Positions 40,600 through 49,220 of a stretch of DNA of 56,575 bases are shown piece after piece. A program made the position numbers and the translations under genes. Under the pieces are notes generated by a model that did no database searches, was not told where the DNA came from, and saw only the letters and a program-made list of their open reading frames with translations. Source of the stretch: Pseudomonadota bacterium (GTDB taxonomy: Bacteria > Myxococcota_A > Bradymonadia > Bradymonadales > GCA-2716585); NCBI GenBank assembly GCA_005804885.1, contig SYOX01000420.1:1-56575 (forward strand), written 5' to 3'. Within the stretch, counting starts at the first letter, position 1; each line of letters begins with the position of its first letter.

Positions 40600-42177
40600 T
40601 TGGACCCCTTGATCCTCAAAGCGACGCGCCGGTGTGCGGCGGCCCTCTTGATCGCCGGGCTGACCCTGGGCTGGCCCCAGCTCGCCTCGGCGGGTGAGGG
40701 GATCATCGTCCTGAGGGAGGCTCCGGGGGGAGTCGGCCCTGGCTGGGGCGGGTGGCTCGGCGCGCTGACGCGGAAGACGGGCCTGCCGGTCCACCTTCAC
40801 GACCTCGCGCCCTGGCCTGGCGAGCCCGCCGAGGGCCAGATGGACGAGGCGCGCGCCGCGTTCAAGAAGGGGGAGGACGCCTTCCTGGCGCTGGACATGC
40901 GCGAGGCGGCGGCGGCCTTCGAAGACGCCGAGCGGCGCTTCGACGCGCTCTTGACGGCCCACCCCTTCTCGCTGGCGGTGCACCAGTCCTTGAGCCGGAG
41001 CGCCTTCTTCAAGGTCCACGCGCTGATCCAGGGTCGCCAGCGGCGCGAGGGGCGCAAGGCGCTCTCGGATCTTCTGTCCCGCCACCCCTTGATGGAGCCC
41101 GATCCGGGGATCTTCCCGCCCGACTTCTGCGACGAGGTCACGGCGGCGCGGCGGCGGCTGGTTCGAAAGGACAAGGTCAGCCCGGTCACGCTGCGCTTGA
41201 CGCCGCCGGACGCGCTCATCAGCGTCGAGGGCCAGCCGCTGGCGGCCGAGGGCGGCGCGTTGACGGCCCCGCTGCCGGCCGGCCCGAGCGCGATCAAGGT
41301 CGGCTGGCCGGGGGTCGGGGTCCAGGCGATGGACTTTGACCCGTCGGGGCCTGGCGGAGCCGCGATAGACCTGCTCGCGTGGCCCGAGGCGCTGCCGCGC
41401 ACGAAGGCCGGGGTGCCGGCCTCCCCGGCCTTGATCGAGGCGCTGCGGGGGCGCGGCTTCGAGTCGCTGATCTGGATCACGGAGGGCGGTCCGCTGGGGC
41501 TCGACGGGCCGGTCATCTTCGCGCACCGGCTCTCGGACGGCGGCCTGACGGCGGTGGTGGCCCTCTCGGGCGAGGACCCGTCGGCGGCGGCCGTGGCGCT
41601 CGGGGAGGCGCTGGGGACGAGGGGGGTCGAGGTCCTGCGCTGCGCGCCGGACGGCAGCGTGGTGGAGGACGAGGCCCTCGAGGACGCGCTGGAGGCGCTG
41701 GTGTCCGTCAAGGTCGAGGGAGGCCCTGGGCCTGAGCCCTCGGAGGGCCCACGGGTGCGGCTGGGGTTGGAGTTGGGCGCGGGCCTTGGGGTCGCCACCC
41801 AGGTGACCAACCCGGGGCTGGCGCCGACGCTGATGGTCTTGCGGCCCGATCTGGCGCTCATCCTCGAGTCGGGGCGGGTGGATCTCGGGATCTCGGGTCG
41901 CCTCCAGCTCGTGGACTTCTCGGCGCTGGTCGAGCCCTACGTGCGGTGGCGGCTCGGCGGGGTGAACGTGCGTGCGGGCCTGGGGATCGGGGAGATCAAC
42001 CACCGGATCGTCGAGACGGAGAACCGCCGCACGTCCACGCAGGGCTTCATCGGACCGACGCTGGGCCTGGAGCTGCCCCTCGGGCCGGTCGTCATCGGGG
42101 CCTCGCTCCTGGCCCCGCTGCACCCGGCGCCCACGATCCACGTCGACCTGACGATCGGGCTGGCCTTCGATCTGTAG
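40600..42177 (+). CDS. Exported protein, PEGA-like domain and possible C-terminal beta-barrel
   Basis: The protein has about 525 residues. A signal peptide (AALLIAGLTLGWPQLASAG) is near the N-terminus. Residues ~80-165 are helical, with TPR-like Ala/Arg periodicity. Around 195-225 a PEGA-like stretch occurs (VTLRLTPPDALISVEGQPLA). The last ~135 residues alternate hydrophobic and polar residues and end in a typical outer-membrane terminal strand (HVDLTIGLAFDL). I do not recognise the family. The start is uncertain: TTG at 40600 or 40609; AAGGAG lies at 40579-40584, rather far. An extended -10 promoter is upstream. Confidence 0.6.
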   Translation: MDPLILKATRRCAAALLIAGLTLGWPQLASAGEGIIVLREAPGGVGPGWGGWLGALTRKTGLPVHLHDLAPWPGEPAEGQMDEARAAFKKGEDAFLALDMREAAAAFEDAERRFDALLTAHPFSLAVHQSLSRSAFFKVHALIQGRQRREGRKALSDLLSRHPLMEPDPGIFPPDFCDEVTAARRRLVRKDKVSPVTLRLTPPDALISVEGQPLAAEGGALTAPLPAGPSAIKVGWPGVGVQAMDFDPSGPGGAAIDLLAWPEALPRTKAGVPASPALIEALRGRGFESLIWITEGGPLGLDGPVIFAHRLSDGGLTAVVALSGEDPSAAAVALGEALGTRGVEVLRCAPDGSVVEDEALEDALEALVSVKVEGGPGPEPSEGPRVRLGLELGAGLGVATQVTNPGLAPTLMVLRPDLALILESGRVDLGISGRLQLVDFSALVEPYVRWRLGGVNVRAGLGIGEINHRIVETENRRTSTQGFIGPTLGLELPLGPVVIGASLLAPLHPAPTIHVDLTIGLAFDL

Positions 42178-42292
42178 CCCTTGATCGAGGGGGTCGGGCC
42201 AACACGGCGATCGACCGAAGTCTCTTTATTCATTCAGGATTTTTTCAAGGCGGCCAGCCGGTGACCCGCGAGGCAGGGGAGGGCAAGCGGGA

Positions 42293-42730
42293 TCAGATGT
42301 CCTTGAAGGTGACCTCGACGGAGTAGTCGGTCGGCAGGTCCTCGGTGGTGACGTGGAGGTAGAAGTTGCCGGGGTCGGCCCTGAACTGGAGCTGGCGCAG
42401 CTGCTTGGTGGAGACGGGCAGGTCGAGGTCGCTCATGATCTGGCCGACGCTGTTGTGGACGGTGATCGTGGCGGTGGCCTCGACGTTGTCGAAGTTGGCC
42501 ACGACCTTGACGAGGCCGGTGTTGTTGACGGTGAAGAACTTCCAGTCGTCCTGATCGCCGCCGACGAGGTCGACGTTGTCGATGACGACCTTGTTGAGCG
42601 GCATCTCGATGGCGGTGGTGCGGAGCATGTCGCCGCTGCTGTTGCGGTTCGGGTCGGCGGCGATGTTGCACGAGATGCTGGCGAAGAGAAGGGCGCCGAT
42701 GGCGAAGGGCAGCGCGGTGGTGGTTCGCAT
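42293..42730 (-). CDS. Small lipoprotein with PPC-like beta domain (paralogue 2)
   Basis: The 145-residue protein has a lipoprotein signal (ALPFAIGALLFASISC, lipid Cys at 21). It has one beta-sandwich domain resembling bacterial pre-peptidase C-terminal (PPC) domains: VDLVGGDQDDWKFFTVNNTG, VKVVANFDNVEATATITVHN and FYLHVTTEDLPTDYSVEVTF. The neighbouring gene encodes a paralogue with the same G-G-D-x-x-D-W-K-(F/Y) motif, and the two lie 15 bp apart. They are likely surface-associated outer-membrane lipoproteins. Function is unknown. Confidence 0.7.
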   Translation of the reverse strand: MRTTTALPFAIGALLFASISCNIAADPNRNSSGDMLRTTAIEMPLNKVVIDNVDLVGGDQDDWKFFTVNNTGLVKVVANFDNVEATATITVHNSVGQIMSDLDLPVSTKQLRQLQFRADPGNFYLHVTTEDLPTDYSVEVTFKDI

Positions 42731-42745
42731 GGCGGGTGTCCTTGG

Positions 42746-43189
42746 TCAGAGGGCGTCGTAGCGCACTTCGAGGGTGTAGGTGGTGTTGCCCTCGCGGGCG
42801 TTGACCATCAGGAAGTACTGGCCGCCCTGGCCCTTGAAGGTGATGTTGTCCAGGATGCCGCGCGTCACGTCCTTGTAGTTGGACATCAGGACGCCGCGCT
42901 CGTCGGTGACGGTCAACTCCCCGAGGGCCTTGGGGTTGTCGAAGCTGATCTTGATGGTGAGGATGCCCGGCCCGGGGATGGTGACGTACTTCCAGTCGGT
43001 GGAGTCGCCGCCGAGCGGGTCGAGGTCGTCGATGATGGTGGCCCCGATGGAGATCTCCGAGGCCCCGCTGCGGTCGCGGTCTGGGCCGCTGGTGCGCTCG
43101 GGGGGCAGCTCCAGGGGTTGACAGGCGGTCGCGGTCGCAAGGGCGAGGGACGCGGCCAGCGTCAAGAGGAGGGTGGCGCTCTGTGTCAT
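42746..43189 (-). CDS. Small lipoprotein with PPC-like beta domain (paralogue 1)
   Basis: The 147-residue protein has a lipoprotein signal (LLLTLAASLALATATAC). The beta domain shares LGGDSTDWKYVTIPGPGILT and YFLMVNAREGNTTYTLEVRY with its downstream paralogue, which implies tandem gene duplication followed by divergence. ATG at 43189 fits the signal peptide best; an in-frame ATG at 43216 is possible. The region upstream contains a TTGACG box but no convincing -10. Confidence 0.7.
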   Translation of the reverse strand: MTQSATLLLTLAASLALATATACQPLELPPERTSGPDRDRSGASEISIGATIIDDLDPLGGDSTDWKYVTIPGPGILTIKISFDNPKALGELTVTDERGVLMSNYKDVTRGILDNITFKGQGGQYFLMVNAREGNTTYTLEVRYDAL

Positions 43190-43245
43190 GGTCTTGTCGC
43201 GTGCAGGGAGGTTCATTCAACAATCAGGATAGACATCATCCCGCG

Positions 43246-44667
43246 TCAATTTTTCCACGCGCCGGCCTCAGGGTCAAGCGATTGGCCCTCCATCTCGGCG
43301 ATGGCCGCCTTGATCCGGGCTCGCAGGAGGGCCTCGATGGCGTCGCGCCGCGCCGCGCTCTGCGCCTCGGCCCTCAAGATCAGCGCCGGCTGCGTGTTGC
43401 TGGCCCGCACCAGCCCCCAGCCGTCTTCGAAGATCACCCGGACCCCGTCGATCGTGACCACCTCGTGATCCTGACCGAGCGCCAGCCCGACGCGCTCGGC
43501 GACCTCGAACTTGATCTCGTCCGGGACATCCTGGCGCAGCTCGGCCGTGGCGAAGGTCTGCGGCACGTCCGCCAGCGCCGCGCTCAGCGGCCCGCTCTGG
43601 AGGCTGACCAGCTCAAGCAGCCGCGCGGTCGAGTAGATCGCGTCGTCGAAGCCGAAGTAGCGGTGCTTGAAGAAGATGTGGCCGCTCATCTCACCGGCCA
43701 GCAGCGCCCCCGTCTCCTTCATCAGGCTCTTGATCAACGAGTGCCCCACCCGGCCCATGATCGCCACCCCGCCCCGCGCCCGGATGTCGTCGTAGAGCGT
43801 CTGGGAGCACTTGACCTCGCCGACGATCGTCGCCCCCGGCGCCTCGGCCAGCACCGCCCGGGAGAAGAGGATCATGAGCTTGTCGCCCCAGATCACCTCC
43901 CCGAGCTCGTCCACCACGCCGAGGCGATCCCCGTCGCCGTCGTAGGCGATCCCCAGATCGGCGCCGTGGGCCGCCACCGCCGCGATCAGGTCGTGGAGGT
44001 TCTCGGCCTCGACCGGATCAGGGTGGTGGTTGGGGAAGGTCCCGTCGGGCTCGATGTAGAGCGGCACCACCTCGCACCCGAGGCGCTCGATCAGCGGCAC
44101 GGCCACGAAGCCCGCCACCCCATTGCCCGCGTCGACGACCACCTTGAGCGGCCGACCCTGCGGCCAGCCCCCCAGCGCGATGTCCCCCGCCACGTGATCG
44201 CCATAAGGACCGATGACGTCCACCTCCCTGATCTCAAGCGGCGCGTCGACCCCCTCGAAGTCCCCGCGCTCGATGATCGACCGCAAGGCCTGGATGTCCT
44301 CGCTGTGCAGCGTGTCCTTGCCCACCATCATCTTGAAGCCGTTGAACTCCGGCGGGTTGTGGCTGCCCGTGATCATCACCCCGCCGCCGAGGTCGAAGTG
44401 GAAGACCGCGAAGTAGAGCAGCGGCGTCGGGATCATCCCCAGATCCCACACCTCCACCCCGCAGGACACCAGGCCCCGCGCCAGCGCGTCCCGCAGCCGC
44501 GGCGAGTGCGTCCGGCAGTCCCTCCCCAGCCCGAAGGTCCTCGCCCCCCGGCGCCTCGCCAGCGTCCCGAGCGCGCGGCCGATCTCCTCCACCGCCGCCT
44601 CGGTCAGATCGACGTCGACGACGCCACGGATGTCATACTTGCGAAAGATGTGCGGGTTGATCGTCAC
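43246..44667 (-). CDS. Phosphomannomutase/phosphoglucomutase
   Basis: The 473-residue alpha-D-phosphohexomutase has a start with INPHIFRKYDIRGVVD, the active-site serine loop ITGSHNPPEFNGFK (~104), the metal-binding loop YDGDGDRLGVVDE (~246), a sugar-specificity loop with GEMSGHIFFKH (~330) and a C-terminal phosphate-binding RASNTQPALILR. It interconverts hexose 6- and 1-phosphates for surface polysaccharide or nucleotide-sugar synthesis. The GTG at 44667 with GGAGG 7 nt upstream is chosen over an upstream ATG at 44757 because the fold begins there. ManB/AlgC versus Pgm specificity cannot be fixed by eye. Confidence 0.92.
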   Translation of the reverse strand: MTINPHIFRKYDIRGVVDVDLTEAAVEEIGRALGTLARRRGARTFGLGRDCRTHSPRLRDALARGLVSCGVEVWDLGMIPTPLLYFAVFHFDLGGGVMITGSHNPPEFNGFKMMVGKDTLHSEDIQALRSIIERGDFEGVDAPLEIREVDVIGPYGDHVAGDIALGGWPQGRPLKVVVDAGNGVAGFVAVPLIERLGCEVVPLYIEPDGTFPNHHPDPVEAENLHDLIAAVAAHGADLGIAYDGDGDRLGVVDELGEVIWGDKLMILFSRAVLAEAPGATIVGEVKCSQTLYDDIRARGGVAIMGRVGHSLIKSLMKETGALLAGEMSGHIFFKHRYFGFDDAIYSTARLLELVSLQSGPLSAALADVPQTFATAELRQDVPDEIKFEVAERVGLALGQDHEVVTIDGVRVIFEDGWGLVRASNTQPALILRAEAQSAARRDAIEALLRARIKAAIAEMEGQSLDPEAGAWKN

Positions 44668-44845
44668 CCTCGGCCTCCATCGGTCGGTTGAGGCGCCGGG
44701 CGCCCATCGCCCAGGCTCAACGCCACAAGCTACCAGAGCCCAGGGACAAGGCGCCACCCTCGCCGCTCAGATACCGCGCCGCAGGCGGCCTTGACGAGCC
44801 GGCGCCAGAGCCCCAAGATCGCCCCTCGACTCGACCGGAGGGGAG

Positions 44846-46030
44846 ATGGAGCAGGACAAGGCACAGCGGCCCGGGCGCGAGGTGCTCGCCAATGTTCGCC
44901 TCGGGCTGGCCGCGACCCTCTTCGCCTACTCGTGGCTGACGATCATCAAGGCCCCCCATGAACTCCTGTGGAAGCCCACCATCTTCATCACCGAGGTCGG
45001 CCACCTCTTCGCGCTCGTCCCCCTCGCGCTGACCTTCGGCCGCCTGCGCCTGCGCCGCTCCCGGCTGGCCTTCGCGCTGGCGCTGGCCGCCGCGCTGCTT
45101 TGCCTCTCGCCCCTGGCGCGCTGCCTGCTCTCTGTCGACGATCTGGTCGCCCCCGCGCGCCTCGCCTTCCCCGATGGCGCGCCCTTCGAAGGCCCCGGCG
45201 CCCCGGCTCGCCCCGCCCCCATGGTGATCGGCGACCTCTGGCGCTTCGGCGTCCCCGAGGTCCCGACCAGGACCCTGACCTTCAGCCCCCAGCACGGCCT
45301 GACCCTCGACCTCCACGCGCTCCCGACGCAAGACGGCGCCCCCAGGCCCCTCGTCATCTTCGTCCACGGCGGCGGCTGGTCCACCGGCGACAGCACCCAG
45401 CTGCCCGACATCAACCGCCACCTCGCCGCCCGAGGGCTGATCGTCGCCGCCTTGAATTACCGCAAGGCCCCCGAACACCCCTTCCCGGCCGCCCACGAGG
45501 ACGTCCTGGCGGCCATCGCCTGGCTCAAGGCGCACGCCGACGAGCACGGCATCGACGCGTCGAAGATCGCCCTGGTGGGCCGCTCGGCCGGCGCGCACCT
45601 CGCCCTGATGGCCGCCTACAGCGCCAAAGACCCCTCGATACGCGGCGTCTTCGGCCTCTACGGCCCCACCGACCTCAACTGGAGCTGGGATCACCCCGCC
45701 AACCCCCTGCTCTACCCAAGCCGAAAGGTCCTCAGGGACTTCCTGGGCGGCTCCCCCGACGAGCGCCCCGAGGCCTACCGCGACTCCGCACCCCTGACCC
45801 TGGCCCACCCGGGCGCCCCCCCGACGCTCTTGATGCACGGCGGCCGCGACGGCCTCGTCAGCCTGCGCCAGTCCGAGCGCCTCGCCGCGCGCCTCGACGA
45901 GATCGGCGTCCGACACGCCCTCGTGGCGCTGCCCTGGAGCAACCACGCCTTCGACGCCAACCTCTACGGCCCCTCCGGCCAGCCCTACGTCTATTGCCTG
46001 GAGCGCTTCCTCGGCGACACCCTGCGCTGA
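44846..46030 (+). CDS. Membrane-anchored alpha/beta hydrolase (esterase/lipase family)
   Basis: The 394-residue protein has two or three hydrophobic segments in the first ~105 residues (LFAYSWLTIIKAPHELLWKP, ITEVGHLFALVPLALTF, AFALALAAALLCLSPLA). A hormone-sensitive-lipase-like hydrolase domain follows: oxyanion HGGGW (~173), nucleophile elbow GRSAG (Ser247), catalytic Asp in GGRDGLV (~334) and His in NHAFD (~367). The membrane part places the catalytic domain at the inner membrane, probably on the periplasmic side. GGAGGGGAG precedes the ATG. The ester substrate is unknown. Confidence 0.85.
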   Translation: MEQDKAQRPGREVLANVRLGLAATLFAYSWLTIIKAPHELLWKPTIFITEVGHLFALVPLALTFGRLRLRRSRLAFALALAAALLCLSPLARCLLSVDDLVAPARLAFPDGAPFEGPGAPARPAPMVIGDLWRFGVPEVPTRTLTFSPQHGLTLDLHALPTQDGAPRPLVIFVHGGGWSTGDSTQLPDINRHLAARGLIVAALNYRKAPEHPFPAAHEDVLAAIAWLKAHADEHGIDASKIALVGRSAGAHLALMAAYSAKDPSIRGVFGLYGPTDLNWSWDHPANPLLYPSRKVLRDFLGGSPDERPEAYRDSAPLTLAHPGAPPTLLMHGGRDGLVSLRQSERLAARLDEIGVRHALVALPWSNHAFDANLYGPSGQPYVYCLERFLGDTLR

Positions 46031-46037
46031 CCCAGGA

Positions 46038-46793
46038 TCACATGCGGATCGCAACCACGCGCGCCTGCCCGCCCTGATCGGTGACGATCAGGAAGAAGCC
46101 CGCCCTGGCCTCGTGGTAGCAGTTGACCAGCAGGCGCCCCTCGCCGAGCCCCATCCGATCCAGGTCGCGGCGCAGCTCCTCGCCGCTGGGCCGCCCGCCG
46201 AGCCTGTCCATGAAGTGCATCGGCTCGCCCCCCAGGATCTGCGCCCGCGAGCGCACCTCGCAGACCTCGAAGGGCGCCATCGCCGCCGACAGATCGCTCA
46301 GGTGCTCACCGAGGCCCTTCATCAACGCGGTCAGATCCCCCGCCTGCTCGGCGCCGTCGACGTCAAAGGGGTAGGCCGCGTAGCGCGCCGCCCACGAGCG
46401 CAGCGACTCAGGAGTCCCCGAGGCCTCCCGCAGGCTCCCGACCAGCGCCAGCGCGCCCTCCGGCCCGAAGGCCACCGCCGGCCAGCGCCCCGCGTCCGCA
46501 GGGATCTCGGGCGGCGCGGCCTCCTTGACCCCGGCCGACGCCCCCGATCTCGCGCCCCCATCGGCGCTGGCCGGCGAGGCGGCCTCCTTGGCCTTCTCCG
46601 CCGACGAAGGCGGCTGCGATCCAGACCCCTGTTCGGGGACACCCTCGCAGCCACCCATCAGCAGCAGCGCGCAAGCCAGCACCGCCAGCCCCTTCTCCCT
46701 TGAGCCACCCAGCAGCGCGCAAGCCAGAGCCGCCACCCCCCTCTCCGCCAGCCTTTGTCCAGTCCGCCTCGTCAAACCCCGCCTCACCTTCAT
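46038..46793 (-). CDS. Putative lipoprotein of unknown function
   Basis: The 251-residue protein has a long basic n-region and a hydrophobic stretch (GLAVLACALLLMGGC) ending in a lipobox, with the lipid Cys near residue 49. An Ala/Ser/Glu-rich linker (~50-100) precedes a mature domain without a recognised family. The mature part has two cysteines (VCEV and NCYH) that could form a disulfide, and it ends FFLIVTDQGGQARVVAIRM. The start at 46793 has GGGAGG about 9 nt upstream. It is convergent with the hydrolase gene (7-bp gap). Confidence 0.55.
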   Translation of the reverse strand: MKVRRGLTRRTGQRLAERGVAALACALLGGSREKGLAVLACALLLMGGCEGVPEQGSGSQPPSSAEKAKEAASPASADGGARSGASAGVKEAAPPEIPADAGRWPAVAFGPEGALALVGSLREASGTPESLRSWAARYAAYPFDVDGAEQAGDLTALMKGLGEHLSDLSAAMAPFEVCEVRSRAQILGGEPMHFMDRLGGRPSGEELRRDLDRMGLGEGRLLVNCYHEARAGFFLIVTDQGGQARVVAIRM

Positions 46794-47067
46794 CACATTC
46801 GACCTCCCCAGCCCCGATCGCACGGGCGCACTCGACGGCGGAGGTTACCAGACCACGGCGGACGCGCAACCTCGGGGCCTGCCGGTGTGGCGCCGACGCC
46901 GCAGCGCGCGCCCGCGCCGGGGACAACCGTCCCACCTCGGCGCCCGCACGTCCGCCCGGTCGACATTGATCCCGTCACCGTCGTGCTCCCCGGGATGGTC
47001 AAGGATGGCGTGAGTCTTGCTTTTTCAGGCAAGTCGGAGCCAGATTGTTCCACAGGAGAGCCACACC

Positions 47068-48549
47068 ATGCCGCGTTGGAGCTTCTACAGCCTGTTGTTC
47101 CTGGCCGCGTTGACCCCGGGATGCGTCGGCGGCGTCGGCCTGCTCGACGGAGCGGCGTGCGAGGCGGACGCCGACTGCGAGCCCGGGCTGGGGTGCGTCG
47201 ACGGGGCCTGCGCGCGGCCGTGCGCGGCCGACTCGGACTGCCTGCCGGGCGAGTCCTGCAACACCTGGCGCCAGGGCGGCGGGATCTGCCAGGCCGTCGC
47301 CGCCCAGAGCCCCGGCCCCGGCGCCCCCGACCCCGACAAGCCCGGCGGCGACCCCATCGGCGGCTCGCCCCCAGCGCAGGGCCTCCCTTGCGAGGTCGAC
47401 GAGGTGCTCGCCGCGCACTGCCGACACTGCCACGACACGATGCCGACCTTCGGGGCGCCCATGCCGCTGGTGACCCTCGATGACCTCAAGGCGCACGGCG
47501 TCCGATCCATGGAGCGGGCCCTTGATCCCAGGCGGCCGATGCCTCCTCCCCCCAACCCCCCGATGTCGACCCAGGACAAGGACACCCTGACCTCCTGGGT
47601 CCAGGCCGGCATGCCCGCGGGTCAGACCTGCGACACCCCGCCGCCGGTGCGCGATCCCTCGACGCTCGTCCCCGAGGCCGGCCAGGAGGACTGCGAGTTT
47701 CCCCTTGATCTGCGCGCCTATGGGGCCACCGATCCCTCCAAGGGCTTCGAGGTGCCGCCCGAGACCGACCTCTACGTGTGCTTCACCTTCCGCGTGCCCT
47801 GGCAGGAGCGGGTCCACGGCCTGAGCTTCCGACCCATCGTGGACGACGCCCGCGTCCTGCACCACTGGCTGCTCTACTCCGGCGGCGAGCAGAACAACGT
47901 CGGGCGGGTCCGGGGCTGCAATGGGCAGCACAGCGGCGCGGCGCTCGTGGCCGGGTGGGCGCCGGGCGGCAATGACGCCGTCCTGCCCCCCGACGTCGGC
48001 ATGGAGATGCCCCCCGGCGGCGGCCTCTTCACCCTGGAGATCCACTACCACAACGAGGCCGGCTACGCCGACGCCGTCGACCGCAGCGGCGTTCGCATCT
48101 GCGCCACGAGCGACCTGCGCCCGAACACCGCCGCGGTCCACTGGCTCGGCACCGAGCTGATCTTCGGCTTCGCGCCGGGCCTCCAGGACGCCAAGGGCAC
48201 CTGCACCCCCCAGACCAATGTCCCCCTCAACGTCATCTCCTCCTCGCCCCACATGCACCGGCGCGGGGCGCACATGCGGTCGATCGTCCACCGGGCCAGC
48301 GGCGGCCAGGAGACGCTGATCGACAAGCCCTTCGACTTCGACAACCAGCTCATCTACGACACCCCCATGATCATCCGGCCCGGCGACACGATCGAGACGA
48401 CCTGCACCTTCGACAACCCCGGCGGCTTCTTCCGCTTCGGCGAGCGCACCGAGGACGAGATGTGCTACAACTTCGTCACCGTCTGGCCCGTCGGCGGCAT
48501 GGAGAGCGGCGGCTCCCTCGTCGGAGCCCTGCACTCCTGCCTGCGATGA
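47068..48549 (+). CDS. Lipoprotein: heme c + copper type II monooxygenase
   Basis: The 493-residue protein has a lipobox at LTPGC (Cys19) and two Cys-rich repeats typical of myxobacterial surface proteins (CEADADCEPGLGC). A c-type heme site CRHCH (~119) has an axial-Met candidate in RRPMPP. The last two thirds match copper type II, ascorbate-dependent monooxygenases (PHM/DBH): HHW (~265) and HMH (~394) pairs, HYHN (~326) and a Met ligand in DEMCYNF (~465). It should hydroxylate a C-H bond outside the cytoplasm, with heme c as an electron entry. CAGGAGAG precedes the ATG at 47068. Confidence 0.88.
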   Translation: MPRWSFYSLLFLAALTPGCVGGVGLLDGAACEADADCEPGLGCVDGACARPCAADSDCLPGESCNTWRQGGGICQAVAAQSPGPGAPDPDKPGGDPIGGSPPAQGLPCEVDEVLAAHCRHCHDTMPTFGAPMPLVTLDDLKAHGVRSMERALDPRRPMPPPPNPPMSTQDKDTLTSWVQAGMPAGQTCDTPPPVRDPSTLVPEAGQEDCEFPLDLRAYGATDPSKGFEVPPETDLYVCFTFRVPWQERVHGLSFRPIVDDARVLHHWLLYSGGEQNNVGRVRGCNGQHSGAALVAGWAPGGNDAVLPPDVGMEMPPGGGLFTLEIHYHNEAGYADAVDRSGVRICATSDLRPNTAAVHWLGTELIFGFAPGLQDAKGTCTPQTNVPLNVISSSPHMHRRGAHMRSIVHRASGGQETLIDKPFDFDNQLIYDTPMIIRPGDTIETTCTFDNPGGFFRFGERTEDEMCYNFVTVWPVGGMESGGSLVGALHSCLR

Positions 48550-48675
48550 CCGCAGCCCTCAATGGACCCGAGCGCCCCAAGGGCGCGAGTTCATGTCCTG
48601 TAAGTGTTTGCCGTGTTTCGGTTTTTCTGACCCTGGCCCGACCCTCGACGCCTCACATCAACGCCCCAACGCCCC

Positions 48676-48978
48676 AACGCCCCACGCTCCTCGCACCGCC
48701 CCCTGCGGGGACGGGCTCGTCGGGTGGGGCTAGAAGCGCGGGTGGGCTGCGCCCTGTCGGTCGCAGGCCAGCGGGCGGACGAGCGCGGATCGCGGGGTCG
48801 GCTCGCCGCGTTGGCGGCGCCACTGGGTTTGGAAAGGGCGTCGTGACAAGGACGCAGCCCCTGGTGTCGACATCGGTCGTGCGCAGGCCTGCGACCGACA
48901 GGGCGCAGCCCACCCTGAAATTCTAGCCCCACCCGACGAGCCCGTCCCCGCAGGGGGCGGTGCGAGGAGCGTGGGGCG
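48676..48978. repeat. Snap-back element, copy 2 (long inverted repeat)
   Basis: The left arm (48676-48769) and right arm (48886-48978) are complementary over about 93 nt with only a handful of mismatches and one indel near the inner third (GAAGCGCG versus GAATTTCAG). The loop is 116 nt. The outer end CGCCCCACGCTCCTCGCACC is the same as in copy 1 at 17925-18219. A transcript would fold into a very long, very stable hairpin. There is no transposase nearby. Confidence 0.95.
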
Positions 48979-49046
48979 ATCGTCGAGCGTGGGGTGATCG
49001 TCGAGCCTGGGGCGTTGGGGGTCGGCGATCGTCGAGCCTGGAGCCT
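48971..49046. repeat. 18-bp satellite next to snap-back copy 2
   Basis: GTGGGGCGATCGTCGAGC, GTGGGGTGATCGTCGAGC and CTGGGGCGTT...GATCGTCGAGC follow one another directly after the right arm. Related, more degenerate units flank copy 1. Confidence 0.85.
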
Positions 49047-49220
49047 TCGCGGAGCGATTTGTCTTGCGGGCTCCCCACTCAAGATGGGAATGACGCCGAC
49101 CCTCGAAGGCGCTAATCTCCGAGGGACGCTCCCCACCCGAGAGAGAGCACGGCAATAGACACCCCGACGGACAGCCCAGCTCAAGATCGCCGCCTCGCCC
49201 GGCTCGGCCTCGGCGTCGCC

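Larger units (their letters stand above)
48550..49220. other. Gene-free interval holding snap-back element 2 and satellites
   Basis: No reliable gene is seen. The interval contains AACGCCCC direct repeats (48660-48683), snap-back copy 2 (48676-48978) and 18-bp satellite units (48971-49046). From 49114 the TonB-like frame is open, but its first standard start is at 49221. Confidence 0.65.
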
